From: Spirometra erinaceieuropaei
Lineage: Eukaryota > Platyhelminthes > Cestoda > Diphyllobothriidea > Diphyllobothriidae
Reading direction: 5' to 3'
Assembly (NCBI GenBank): GCA_902702965.1
Contig: CACRXP010000002.1
Coordinates: forward strand, 4,517,482 to 4,581,481
Length of the DNA stretch: 64,000 nt
The translations under genes were made by a program, and so were the position numbers. Every line of letters begins with the position of its first letter. Position 1 is the first letter of the stretch. Shown piece after piece: positions 34,836 to 47,644 of the stretch. The notes below the pieces were generated by a model. That model saw only the letters and a list, made by a program, of their open reading frames with translations. It searched no databases and was not told where the DNA came from.

Positions 34836-36350
34836 GGAAATATTTGCCCCTTTTGGTTCAGTTTTTCTACTTATAGCGAGTGTGTATAATCACATGTCCA
34901 GTTTAGGGTATCATAAAGGCCAGTCTTACGCTAGATATCTTGTTAACAGACCCTGTAGAGGAGCCGATGACCCCAACGGGATTCTTGTCTTATATGCTAC
35001 GAGACAAGTATAGGTTGTATTGGAAATCATAGCAGTTGGTTTAGGTTTTGTCCTCTCGGAGATGCCATCAGCGCTGTGAGCTTGACCAGAGTTTGCATAT
35101 TTTGATTGCCCAGGGATTCCTTCTTTTTTCTGATTTGTCGATCTTGTTAATCTCTCTGCTGTTCTTAAATTAGCCGGACTAAGCAAAAACACCAGTGTTA
35201 GATTGATAGGAATCTCACCTCACTGAGAAGTGAACTAGTTCCTACTTCTTCATTGCTTTCAGTAAAAAACACGACTGGTACTGATTGGTTATAAATCGTG
35301 TCCTATATTTTTGCGGTTTTTACGGACTGTTGAAAATGGCCATCTATATTTCAGTTTGTTAACTGGTTTGCTTTTATGATACTGCGACATACTTTTGAAA
35401 TTAGTGATTCGCTCTGATTGCCAATGGGTCGTTGAGCGCTAGTCGTCCTTAAATTTAACAGTCCATTTTACGTTTCGTTGCGTGATCAGAATTAGTCGCT
35501 AAACGCTAGTAACCTTCCATTTAACCAGATGTTCGAGTGACGCCACTGACCTCTCAGTTGTCGGCCAGAAGGCCAAGTCGTTTGGTCAAAGGCGAGCGAC
35601 TTTAGCGGAATCGTAAAAAGACTTCTGTTGCCCGGCTTTTCTTTGCCTTCTGAGACTACGGTATGTTAAATGCGCTTTCGCTTACAAAATAAAACATTTT
35701 CAAACCAAGTTGTCACGTTTAGGTATAATTTTAGGAAATTTGGTACTGATGATGTTTCAGCGCGTCTCCAATGACCTATCTAACAAAAAAAATGTATGTC
35801 ATCTGCATAAGGCGTAAAAAACCTATCCCCTAGTTCTGCATTTTGAATTAAATATAAACCGATAACAGGTGACCCCGTCGACGCTCACCTCATTTTTAGG
35901 CGTTCATTTTGTATTAAGAAATATCTAGTATCTAGGCAAAGATCTGAGAGGTAAGGATGATCAAATGCCAGACTACCTTAGCAGGATGCCATGAACAGGG
36001 AGACCATAAACATAGCCAAACTTGCATCCTCAGCATATGCCAATGCCTGGCCATTCTCCCCCAAGATTTGTTCATGCCTCACTTCGAATAGGGAGTTGTG
36101 TGTGTCCTATAGAAAAAGCATGAGCAGGTGAAGGAAAGCGGACAGTAGATCCAAAGGTTACAGTAGCAAACACCGACAGTTCTGACAAAGTTCTTCATTT
36201 GGACAAATACCAGGAGATTATTGATACTAAAAACGTTTGAAAGGCAAGGTTTATGCGCATTTCCTATATGCCAGATAATCCCCGCGGGACCAATTTCGAA
36301 AATAACCGCAGTAAAGCTAATTGTTTTTTTTATCAGAGAAACCTATAGCC
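34836..36350. other. No recognisable feature; a weak 70-bp duplication near 35.4-35.5 kb
   Basis: GATTGCCAATGGGTCGTTGA-GCGCTAGT and GATCAGAATTAGTCGCTAAA-CGCTAGT occur about 70 bp apart and may be a decayed tandem duplication. A GGACTGTTGAAAATGGCCAT segment near 35.33 kb is faintly SINE-like. Confidence 0.25.
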
Positions 36351-36735
36351 TATTCATACGTCCTGTGATGCTTTTCTCCTGACACATAAATGTGGGCATG
36401 TGGGTAATTTATTAATACTTGCGGCAAAAAGTAGCGTTAGGCTTGACGCAAACGGCTTATCCGTCCAGTGCACAGCATAGGCACCGCTCACGTAGGCTGG
36501 AAGCATGTTCATTGATACAGTCGGGTATCTAATCGGGCCACATGTGGCGTACGCAGACCAGCAGTTGCAATCTGGACAGTTTCTGCACCGAATACCAACA
36601 CCAGATGGCCGATAGGCCCCGACAATCGACTGGTATGCAGGAGAGAAAAGACAGAGGAAGGCCGACAGCGAGAACCTCATCCGCAGTATACTTCACTCCA
36701 CGCGTCAATATAATAAATCCGATATTCCGCTCTAG
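36351..36735. other. GC-rich block with overlapping ORFs, unassigned
   Basis: Markedly richer in GC than its surroundings. It has ORFs of 108 and 93 codons on the minus strand and 71 on the plus strand that overlap each other. No domain was recognised in any frame. It runs directly into the family C block and may be more of the same element. Confidence 0.3.
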
Positions 36736-36739
36736 GACG

Positions 36740-37090
36740 AGGTGCTTAAACTCGTGAATCGGAAGGTCGCCAATTAACCCGAAAACGTAAATCGCGCAGT
36801 CAGTTAACACTCACCCACCGCGTGCATCAAACTGCCACCTTCCACGCAAGTGAGAAGTGTGCATCTCGACTCGGACCCCATGCGGCTTCGGCTGCAGGGG
36901 TGACTTGAGTTCAACACTATCCCGACATGCCAAGTGTCGTGGACTGGAAGGTCGCTGATTGACGTCCGCACTCGGTTCATGCAGCTCCTCGATCGTGCCA
37001 GCCACCGCGCCAATTTCCCACTCCAGTCTGCTGATCGGCTAGGACAGCGGCTGGGGTGTGGGAATGGGGACGGAGAGTGAGGTCGACGAC
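36740..37090 (-). repeat. Family C-related partial units
   Basis: Two short units carry the GGAAGGTCGCCAATTAAC / GGAAGGTCGCTGATTGACG motif at about 36761 and 36946. The same motif occurs in the two fuller copies at 37163 and 37942. The surrounding sequence matches those copies only weakly, so this is a tentative extension of the tandem block. Confidence 0.4.
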
Positions 37091-37645
37091 TCAGCGCACT
37101 TTTCTCACTATAATCAATCTGACGCGCTTGAAGCTATCACGATGCGCTAAAAGCCGTGGCTTGGAAGGTTGTAAACTGACGGGCTAACTTGGACCTCTTC
37201 CTTGACCGGTGGTGGTCTGAGAGTCAGGCTGCAATGGCTCCTTTTTAATGTGGCCTTTATGGCACTCCCATCACAGTGTGGGATCCGAGCGAGGCGTTGG
37301 CGGCATGCCTAGGTGCGGCTTCGGCCGTGCCAGCCCTCAAATCTCTGTTGTGTCGGTTGGAATCCTGGTTATTTGTTGTGTGCACCAGGGGATGTGATGG
37401 AACGCCAAGGTGAGGATCCGTCCGAGCCATCCACCTGCGGCATCCCTCGTCTCCGGTCTTCTTGACTCTGTCCTGACACCGGGCCCAGGCGGGGGAGGAG
37501 GAGAGAGTGTAGGTAGATGCAGCTCAAGTCTACTGGCATTATAAACCCTTGCGCAAGTCACCGTCCCTGCTCCCACCATCTGCTATGGGGCATACGTTGA
37601 ACATTGTCAGCAATGATGGTCGAACTGTCGTGTGTGTGTGTGTGT
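37091..37645 (-). repeat. Family C repeat, full-length-like copy 1
   Basis: On the minus strand it reads GACGGTGACTTGCGCAAGGG, TTTATAATGCCAGTAGACTT, CCTGGGCCCGGTGTCAGGAC, AGAGTCAAGAAGACCGG, GGACGGATCC, CCCCTGGTGCACACAACAAA, in the same order as the split copy at 8.24-9.2 kb. It continues past the point where that copy ends. It is GC-rich and shows no conserved reading frame between copies. A (TG)n run (about 37630-37647) sits at its outer end. The class is unknown. Confidence 0.65.
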
Positions 37646-37647
37646 TT
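37630..37647. repeat. (TG)n microsatellite
   Basis: About eight uninterrupted TG units followed by TTTGGGGGGTAGGGTTAG at the edge of a family C copy. Confidence 0.9.
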
Positions 37648-37864
37648 GGGGGGTAGGGTTAGTTGGCTGACAGATGGATTGACATTCAGACTCATTGGTT
37701 ACATATTAATTGGACCGTTATAGCAGTCTCACCCACAAGGAGTACGAACCTCCTAACCCCTTTGTCTGAAGACCTCGGTGTGTTCTTCAGGAGTTCGTGT
37801 CGTGTTAGACACTGGTTGCAAAGATATCTCAGTCACTTGCGTCTTATCCCAGCATCTAAAGGCT

Positions 37865-38340
37865 GACTGACCCGGACAGTCGACTCAGAGTCTCTTCTGT
37901 CGCGCTTATAAACTACTCCAATATCCTAGAAATCGCGGTTTGGAAGGCTTCTAACTGAGGGGATAAGTCTATCCTCTCCGAAAGAGGAGTCAGAATGCAA
38001 CAGCTTCATATTGCGGTTGCCCCTGTGGCATTTTCATTTAGATGAGGCTCGAGCAGCCCCTGGTTTCGGAGTAAATTTAGCTCAACATGCAAAAACAAGG
38101 TTTGTGTGACACTTATCGGCATGCTGCGTGAATTCGTTCGCCATCTCGTCCAATCCCGCTTCCCGTCTTTCTGGTCTTAGCTTGACGCTGAGCCCAGGAG
38201 TCTGAGGGAAGAGAAAGTGCGGTAGACACGGCGCAAGTCTATTATCACTTTTAACTGATGCAGTGCAAGTCACCGCCTTACGTCCACCTTGATTTGGTTC
38301 GCAAAGCGGACAGGACGACGGTCGGGCAGACAAAAATGGT
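37865..38340 (-). repeat. Family C repeat, copy 2, in tandem with copy 1
   Basis: On the minus strand, GGCGGTGACTTGCACTGCAT, AATAGACTTGCGCCGTGTCT, ACTCCTGGGCTCAGCGTCAA and AAGACGGGAAGCGGG align in order with copy 1 and with the 8.9-kb piece. On the plus strand, GACTCAGAGTC, CGCGGTTTGGAAGGCTTCTA and GAGTCAGAATGCAACAGC match 37.09-37.24 kb. The same strand and close spacing indicate tandem duplication or repeated insertion. Confidence 0.6.
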
Positions 38341-41300
38341 CACTACTATGTTGCATTTGATGTCCACTCCGGATTTAGAAAGTATTAGCAAAAATGAGCT
38401 GGTCTCGAACAATTAAAGGCAAAATGCCATTTTTTTAAATAACTGACGACTGTTTTGTGCCGTCATTCTAACAAAATACCTTCAAGAAACTATTTTCAGT
38501 ACTCTACCAACAAGAAATCATAAAACCCTCAGAGGCAGACAGTATCTTGATATGTATTCTGACCTGTTTGTTATCCACAGAACCTCTTAAAGCCAAAACC
38601 ACATATGTTTGCTAAATATCTTATCAAACATTTCGGTTGTATGTCAGCGTCTCCATCATATCACGCCAATGGGTGAAATAATGCGTATGGAGAACGGACA
38701 GTTCTTAATTTTAAAATCTGTTTGGAAACTTTAGAGCGACAAGTCAAACGTCGACCTTAAACTACACGCGTCCACTGGTGGAAATCTGTAATTCTTGGGC
38801 TTAAAAGTAAGATGGTTATCTATTTCTAGCCTGCGAGGGAGCATTTGTTGCAAGTAGAGTCCATAAGTTTATTAATATTTAGGAGCTTTAGAATCAAGAC
38901 GCTAACAGAAAATTCTTCAACATTTTCGAAATTAAATACTAGCTAAAGTAACTGAAGAGAAAATAAACGTTTGAAAAATTATAAATGAAGACACATTTCT
39001 GTTTAGAATGGTGTTAAATGCAGTTGGGTCTACCGGTAGTCATCTTAGTCATGACTTTTACTCGGGCAGTTCTCGCTTAAGACTTCACCGAGCAGAGACT
39101 GCTGCAAAGCGGGTCTTGCCTCGTCACACTGCGCTGATGAGACTCGAATATTTTTGTCTTGACAGGCGCGCTCAAGCTAATTAGGGACTTTTTAAATGAA
39201 GCATTTTTATATTTATACCATGACGAAATTAAAATTCGATCAAAATGCCTGTTGTATCTTGTCAGCGGTTGATGCGTAAAATCCCTAGTTCCCATTGTCG
39301 ACGTTTAATAAATGCTGCAACAGGTCAAAGGCTGCCATAAATTAGAGCGGGCAAGTTTTTTACGTTACATGATATTAAAAAGTTGTTAGACCTGTGCCAC
39401 AAAAGCCTTATTTTAATAAAGTAAAGGGAATTTCGATAAGTAGATTCTCAAGAATTATTTACCCAGCTTTAATAAATAGAAGATTACTTCACACTTTCCT
39501 GAAGTTTTGGCTTGCAATTCTACTGATCCAATTTAATGGAAATGGAAGGACCATATCAAAAATGTTCTTTAAAATTCTTTTATAAATTTCTTATTTTAGA
39601 TTATTTAACTCAAAATACGTCAAAATGCTCACAAAAATAAGAAACAGATACAAATACCCTGCCAACTAAAAAGAAGCGTCAATCCTCCATATCGGCTATA
39701 AATCATTTTTCCAAAAATTAAAAATCACAGCCAGAGGGCGGTGGTATACCTCCAGACCTGTTAACTTTATGCAGTATACAAATTTTTAATGGGCGTAAAA
39801 AGTCTAGGCCATCAGTACGGCACCCGTTACCCTTTAGGCGGATGTGATTTGCCAAAAGAATATAAGCTATGGAGTCGACAACAAAGGTGTTTAGCTAAAC
39901 TCCAGTTATGTGATATTAGGTATTTTTATGCCCGGCCTTCATTTGAATTACTAGCATGAAAGCATTTCATCACGTAGTTACGGGAATTTCAAGGTACACT
40001 CACTTAATTTGTTTTTGATAAAGCGTCAATAAATAATTTGCCTTATTTTCTTAAAATATAAAAACGAACTATTTGTACTCTTTTTGCAATTAAGTATTCG
40101 CGATGCTAGATACGTGATACGGTACATATAGATTAACAATACCTTGTCCGTCTGTTATCTTGGGGAGAGATCTCTTCTTCCGAGAATACATCGTTTAGGA
40201 CCTCTGTGGATATTCAACACAAAGCAACTTCAAATCCCTCTCATAAACAAATTTATCGTGAGTTGTAACTGCAGCTTTTATTCTGCACTGTTTCTTGCCT
40301 TTGACCGTGTTAAGTTTTGTTAGCCGTATACCTAAGTTATCTTTAAAAATTCCACCTTTGTATAATCGACTGCATTATCCTCGCGTATACCGCATATTTG
40401 ATGCAGTAAAGGCTGGTTAAGAGACACTCTGAGGTAAGTAACTTTCAACTTTCGGGGTTGTCATGCTCTCACTTGTCTTAAACGTGAAGATGCATACACT
40501 TTGTTAGGCGTCAGGTTTCTTACCCCTAAAATAAGAGAGCAAAAATAAATATGAAACAACGACGCCGTGCATTAATGCATCACATTCGTATAACGTATAT
40601 CGTCATTTACCTGTAGCCCTGGCTTTACATATAACTATCTAACGGATTACATAAACCAGAGTTGACTGTTCAAGTAAAACCCCGTAAAGCCGATGGCCGG
40701 TTACTTGCTGACCATTGCATGACAAACACCGTCAAGCAAAATAAAATTCCCCATTCTGCCGTTCAGACAGAGCAGAGAGATACATGTAACTCTCTTTTAT
40801 AGTGCATATTGCACATCCACGATTGTATAACGTGAGCTTATAATGCGCTGTTAGGGGTTCTCTTGCGATGTTTAACTACCTGACGTACAAGCCTTGAGCG
40901 TATGGCCCAATTTGGAGATAGCCTTAACTGATAGCACCAAATAATTCAGAAATTTTCACTAAATTGTCGTTATTTTTAATAATGAGAGTCATAATGGCCG
41001 ATTGCGTTAACGCACAATAATTTCTCTATGCACACAATTATACCTTCTATTAATTTTGTCTAAATAGTTAGAAAGAGGAGATTTAAAGAGGCGACATTAA
41101 CATACGTTTGGACGGTGTATGGCATGCTAAGGAAAGCAAATTAATCACAAAATTGGTTTTAGTGCTTTTTTGCATTTTATTAAAAAGTTCAAAATTTCCT
41201 GGCTGCCTTACCACCGACCATACATCCCACTTATTTCAGAACTTTACTTTAGTGACCCGCCACGCCAGACTAGTGATGCCTTTTAGATTTTAAATGTTTT

Positions 41301-43170
41301 TTCTTTATCTTAACATGAATCAACCGATGCTGGAGAAATTTGCCGTTAAACCATTCGCCGACATTGAGTCGGTAACCTCTCACGAGGCTCAGGAAACTGT
41401 GCTAGGTTACCTAATTATGAATAAGCTGATTTTAAAAGAAAGTACGCATGAGATTAAATCACAAGTCTTAAATGTACCGGATGCGTGTCGCCTTCGATTG
41501 TCATTCTCCACTTGAAAGGACTGGAGGGCTTAGCGATCACGGGAAATTAAACTGTCCGCTGTACAAAAGAGCTATATTGGACAATATAAAACCTGAGACG
41601 TAAACTTATCCTTGAACAGGCGTCCTCGATTGGAAAGGATTACTTAGACAGAGTTGTAACGTTTTCTTAATATACAGCAGGCACGTAAAATGACCAATTT
41701 ACACACGGATTCCTGGCTGCGAAGACGCGTTCGTTCGGCCGCCTGTATAATCACCTTTAGTAAAATGACGTTTGAAGGCTAGATTTTTCAGTTGCTTTCC
41801 TATGTAGTCGATTTCCATGGATTTATATGGGAATCCAAACTTTAGATACGTAAATTTTTGCTTTCTTTGTTGTATTTTGTTTTTTTTAATTGCTTCTTAG
41901 GAGTAATATGTTTGTGCTTATAGTGTTGGGAATATTAGCCGTGTGTGGCATTGGTTTCTTTTTAACATCTGGATGTGTCCTTTGACTGGGTCTACACACG
42001 CTCATCCACAAGATTTGGAAAAATACTAAGCCCGGTCAGCTGTCTGTTGCCGTTCTCTACTTAGGATTGCGAGTTTAGAACATGGCGTGTCTGATTGACG
42101 AGGGCACATCTTTGTGCCATCTACAGTGGACACTCGGGAACATGGTCGATTCCGAAAAATGTGCGGGTTACGTCAAAACACATTCTTCCTCGAAGCAGTG
42201 CACTTTTCTATGCCTTTTGCTGCGGCATCAGGTCTGGCTTATAAAGAATGACGCTTTTGGCCGCTAGTTGCCTAGAATCAACAGTGAAAAAGTTGCGCGA
42301 ATATTTCATTGCACAGCCTTATAGGACATATATATGTGGCTTTCTAAAATCCTCCATATAAACAGTTGATCAGTCTACCTAAACGCGACCTTATTCTTAG
42401 GATGTCAGCGGAAGCACTAGGGGAGCAAAGGGTTAGTTGCAGAACAGATCGCGCGTCTAACATGCTAGCAAACATTTTGCGATATTTAGGCTTTTGAAGT
42501 CACTGTGCTTTTTTTATCATTAAAGAATTATTTTAACCATACCCGCGCCAGAACGTCTAGACTAACAAAACTATGTTTCGCAAACTGGATTTATCAACAA
42601 AACTTTATGCCCTATAAACTTTTGCATAAGGGAAGTTATGAGTTCTTGATAAGATGTCACGTCCTTCTTATTCGCAGCATCTCATGCTACATATTTTTTA
42701 CTCTCTAAAAACGATGTCTTAATAAATTTCTATGTGAAAAATTTCTTCTCTCAAATATACTTCAAGAGCGGACTGTCCCCGTAAATATTAGTATTTGTCG
42801 TATCTAATTGCAGGCGGAACAACTGTGAGGATCACTGTATTTTTAAATGTTCTCTAGGGATGATGTCTAGGTGGGTAATAAAAATTCCACTTGGATTTCA
42901 GAAGAGAGAACGCCAACTGCACAAAGCTTCTGAAGTAAGAATTTTTTAACTAATCTGAAAAATCAAGAAGTCTTCGCACGATATTTGGGATAGGGTTCAA
43001 AGTAACTGCCGCCGACTTGAATCACACTGGGGGTCGCTTCCGAACAAGCATCATTTATCATCCCTATGTAAATGTTCAAAAACGAGCAAAAACGCAGCAG
43101 TGCTCCGGAGAAAACGTTCGTTTATCTTATGCCTGCTTTTTTGAAATCAAACCTACGTGTCCTTAACACG
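38341..43170. other. No firmly recognisable feature
   Basis: AT-rich. A CCTCGATTGGAAAGGATTAC, TTAGACAGAGTTGTAAC block at about 41627-41666 resembles part of the left arm of the 47.6-kb hairpin element and may be a decayed fragment. The frame 41294-41515 is protein-like (MNQPMLEKFAVKPFADIESV) but of chance length. Confidence 0.3.
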
Positions 43171-43178
43171 CGCCTTAG

Positions 43179-43362
43179 AGACGGAAATTTCTACAAAACC
43201 AGTTGAAATTCATGGATGCCTTGAGAGACTAATGAACCTTGAAATGCAGTCGATGTATAAAAATGTACAGAGGATTGCACCCTATAAATTTTTCTTCATC
43301 CCTCATTATATGTCGGCTGAAAACCTTACGAGGCCCTCTAAGAGTTGCGTATCAGAAATCAG
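43179..43362 (+). CDS. Candidate internal exon, unrecognised protein
   Basis: An acceptor (ACGCGCCTTAG) is followed by 184 bp, two bases plus 60 codons plus two bases, ending at a good donor (GAAATCAG followed by GTAGTC). The translation begins TEISTKPVEIHGCLERLMNL and contains a hydrophobic patch YKFFFIPHYM. No family is recognised and no partner exon was identified. The donor quality and amino-acid composition are the only support. Confidence 0.25.
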
Positions 43363-43364
43363 GT

Positions 43365-46075
43365 AGTCGAATTAGAATATTTGAACACTTCTAGTTTTAT
43401 ATTTATTTGTGTAGCAGATGGATAAATAGAAGTAGTTAACGGGTATAGTTTCTTGTTATTTTACTACTTGTTATTTATTTATTTAGGGTAAATTCGTCGA
43501 TTGTACTAAATGCCTCTTTACAAACATCTCCTGGGCTTTTTTTTAATATGCATCGACTTTGATGCCGCTTTAATGCCTGATTATGGGCGCAAAAATAAGT
43601 GCAATTTTTTTGAGCGCACTGATGTGATAGCGCACATAAAAATATGTTTCAGTTGCTCCCTATCGAGCTCCTGAGGTGGTACCACAGTTGATGGAACTGT
43701 GACCATTTTGCAATGCGTTCAAAGTGAAATACATCTGGTAAGGTAGGTGTAAGTACGAGGTCATATGCATTGCCCGCTACAAAGGTTTCCTCTCGTGAAT
43801 ATTCCGTTTTCTCCGTACCCCGAGCGATCAATTCCCCAGACGTGCAGCAGGCTCATCTTGTCACTTATGCGAAGTGGTCTATCAGAGTTAGCAATGAAAT
43901 TGTGGCGGTTGAGTAGCCGATAACATTTTTCGGCGAATGCATCTCCCTCGTCTGACAGCACAAGTCTGTATCAACCGGTCTCTTGCTAATTTAGCCTGTG
44001 AAATACCTGTGCGGGAAAAAAAATTAGGAGGGCAAAACCACTGCATTTGCTGGCAAAGGCGTCAAGTAATTGAAAGATTTGAAAATGCTGACTTCAGTAG
44101 GAGAAGCTGAGGTAAGGAACAAAACCGTCCTTACTCGCTAGTGCTGTGAGTCAATTTAAAAAGTTTGGACGACAGTTTGCATCAGCTGAGGATGTCGCAG
44201 TTGCAAGAACAGAAAATTAAATGAAATAGCCCTGTGAAGAGTTTAAGTGCTAAAGAGCCGTAGTAAACTGCTAAACCTCAAGCAAAGCATTTGAATGTAT
44301 TTCAAAGATCGTGACATCCGGGCTCAGTTTCGAGTGCAAATCGCACGTTGTACAGGTATACGTGGTTGTTCAGCCGTAGGAATTCTGTTTTTCTCGTAGC
44401 AGCTAGACATCAACTAAGAACATTACTTATTTTGACGTATTCGACAGCGTTCCAAATGAAGACTCAAGCGCTTTGAGGAAACAAAAAAGGACCATATGCA
44501 GTTAGCCTTTTGAGAAGATGCATTGCACAGTCAGAATTCTTTGGCAACCTCCACAATAACCAATGAGTAGTCGACTCGCAAAATGAAGTCTTAAGTGACA
44601 GTTTGCTATTACCTTCTTTATATGCGTCGATATGCGCCCAGTAAAGCAAAGTCAGGCCACACATTAGGCAGAATAGCGGCCGCATGAGGCTTATTGACTT
44701 TGACTTGGGTTTTAGTAAACTACTCAAGGCATGGTCAAACCACGCGAGTTAAATCTGGACAGGATACAAATATAAAATATGGTTGCAATAAAAAAGCAAT
44801 AATTTATCGATCCAATTAAGGGCTAAGGGGCATAATCGAATGCTGACTGTTCTGTTATTTGATCATTTGATTAGTTTTTAAAAATCGATATAAGACAGTC
44901 CGTAAGTGGACGGGGTCTAAATAACTATTGAAAAATATAAGCCAATGTTCTACGCTTTAGCGTTCCTCGTAGATTATAAATTTTCTGCATTCATTACCAA
45001 ACATTTACGAAATATAAAGACTTTGGCATACCTGCACTGTTTAGGCATGGATAACAAGTTTTCGGCTGGTCGGCTTTAGTCGATCGACGTGAGGAATATC
45101 TCTCTCTATCTCTTAAGTTTCACGTTATACACACCCATTCTATCCTACCTCCTGATTACGTTTTGCTGTCGCGTGTGAACGGCTGTGTAGACTTTTTTAC
45201 CAATTTCTTCTCTGTCTTCTGTGGTTCTTGACCGCTAGAGATGACCATTAATAGCAAAAAGGCTCCCACGCTGCCGCGGAGAGTGCCTGTTAAAATCCCC
45301 CTTGCATGCTATAAAAAGGGCTTCAAATTACTAATAATTCAAAAAATGATAATTGTTATTGTCCAAAATGCTTATTTTGTTTGCCAGTCTGCGGGTCTTC
45401 ACATTGTTACCACCTTTCCACATGAACTTCCGAATGAAATTATTCCGAGCGCATGAACAGTCGACTCAGTTGAACGCCTGTCCAATTGGTTGGCAAGTGA
45501 GATAAATGCATTCGCTCAGCTCTCTACATCTGTACATTCCTTAAGCAATGTTTAATCTCTTAGTACTTTTCCGATCATTCGGATTTTTTTGTCTACAGCT
45601 TTAAAGCTATGGTATGCAATTATTCTTTATCTATCAAATTTTCAAGCCAATTTGCACGAACAATTGGACCATGTAAGTGTCAAGCCTTATATTCTGGTTC
45701 CCTGAATCATGTCTCAGTTAAAGACCGATAATGTTTTAAATTACCTCTTTATCGTCTATCTTCTCGATTTTATAATCCGTATTTACCATTGCATTTCACA
45801 CCACAGTGTTCAATCTTGCTATTCTATATTCCGGTTATTTTAATAAATCGAAATCGTCTTCATTTATCTCATTTGTTTTTCGCTGCATGCGATTGAATTT
45901 CGAAGCCAAGCTGGCATTTCAGCGCCTTCAGTCCATCGAGATTTGCCTTTGTTAGATGCATACGAACAATAACATGTTAGTATTTTGGAATGTACGTTTT
46001 TTCAAGTAATGAGCACTATTTTAGAGCAATAGGCAGTAAATCCTCTTTATTTTACTATCCTTTCTTAGCGGTCTG
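43365..46075. other. No recognisable feature
   Basis: AT-rich sequence with chance-length ORFs only, some on both strands (43.65-43.96 kb). Confidence 0.3.
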
Positions 46076-46750
46076 TGATCTGGAGGAGGTGTGGATGGTA
46101 AGCCAGGTTGGTATTTCGAGAGTAAATATACCAACTCCGTCTTACGCGGTGAAGGTAAGGATAGGCTGCCAGCTCAGACCACCTCCGTGTGCATTTACTT
46201 CTTTACGCGCTCCTGTGCGGCAGGCCACATTGGTCGTTAGAGCCGGCACCTTTCTGCAAGAATACGAGAACACCTGTCGGCATGACTGAGGAAATGTGGA
46301 GCTAAGGGCATACACAGATCCAGCCTCGCCCACCTGACTGATTATGGTCATCGTATGGATCCTAACGAAGCCTGCCGTGTGATTTACAGCGTCCCAACTA
46401 CCCTAAGCGACTGAGTCGGTGCTTACTAGCAACAGCAGAGGTACCTGCATTCAGGCTACAGAGGCCGGTCCTCTGAGAGCAGAGGAACATCTTGCACGAA
46501 CCGCGTCTACCGTGAGTCAGGATCGATTAACTGTATCAGATCTTCGCGCCCCCGACTCATCCCCCTCCTCAGCCCCCTTGTGACACGGCTCAACTTAGCC
46601 CTCACTGTTAATGATTGCCTCCTCTGCTATCTCTCCATCTCCTCCCCCACTCTATTCACATACCCTGTTTGTATGAAAGGACGAACAGCAATCGATCGTA
46701 CTTATCACTCACACGTTCAGTTTGTGCCTCGTTCCCATATAAATGTCCAG
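46076..46750. other. GC-richer block with a pyrimidine-rich tract, unassigned
   Basis: Distinctly richer in GC than its flanks. A C/T-rich section lies at about 46555-46660. ORFs on both strands overlap at 46.14-46.35 kb. Composition suggests an old retroelement piece or an exon-containing patch, but no domain or repeat partner was recognised. Confidence 0.25.
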
Positions 46751-47644
46751 GCCCGATGAGAATTCATCAAAAGCACGCGTAAGCTTGACAAATGCTCTTC
46801 TGGTATTTACGTGTGTTAGCTAGCCCACAGAATTATAAATAGCTAAACTGAAGTTCTGGTAACAATCTGAGGCTGCACACGTTGCCTAAGGTTATTCAAA
46901 ATGAACATTCTTATGCGCATTTAATAAAACCACGTACCAATAGAAAGGCTGTTTAAAATTATGCTTTAGTTTATATTTTTAAAAATGGAAAAAAATGAAT
47001 GACGATTGTTGCCGAAATGTTATATTTGTATTAATAATGAACCCCTGTTTTGTTTTCAGTAAGCCATCATCCTGTCAGCCACTAATGCTTTATTTTACAA
47101 AAGGGAATTTGCCTGCACTGTCAGAGCTCCTGTATAACAAATTGGCCGTAAAAGACAACTCTCGGGACGGTATAGACATGGTTGCATATCCATGCATTAA
47201 ATTAAGGTGATGCGTAAAAGCGCTTTAAGTTCCGACACATGCCAGAAATTACTTTACCACTGACGAATGGAGCACAGCTCAAAAATAAAACACTGGCTCC
47301 GGTTTAAGCCTAAACATACGCTAATAGTGCCATGGAAAAATTATCTCTGCTCGGTGAGTAGTTAATCATTAGCCCCTACTTAGATGCAAATCGATAAATC
47401 GGATTTGTTTCAGGATTTTGGGCTTATGCTTGTAAAAGCCACTAGGTAGTGGAAGACTCTCATTATTTAACACATGTGTACGTGCACGCGGAATGCGAAA
47501 AGTATTTATTCTGGTGCACATTTAGTAAAAAATAATATATTTTATGAGGCTTTTGCAAAAAAAATTTTTAGCTTTTAAAGGCGTAACTGTAAAACGTGCC
47601 TGTAGCCTCACTGGCAGGTAGAGTAGTAAGGATACATATGTATA

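Noticed and set aside
44308..44370. TTCGAGTGCAAATCGCAC stretch resembling a tRNA T-arm
   Set aside because: No A box or tRNA fold upstream, and no SINE body downstream.
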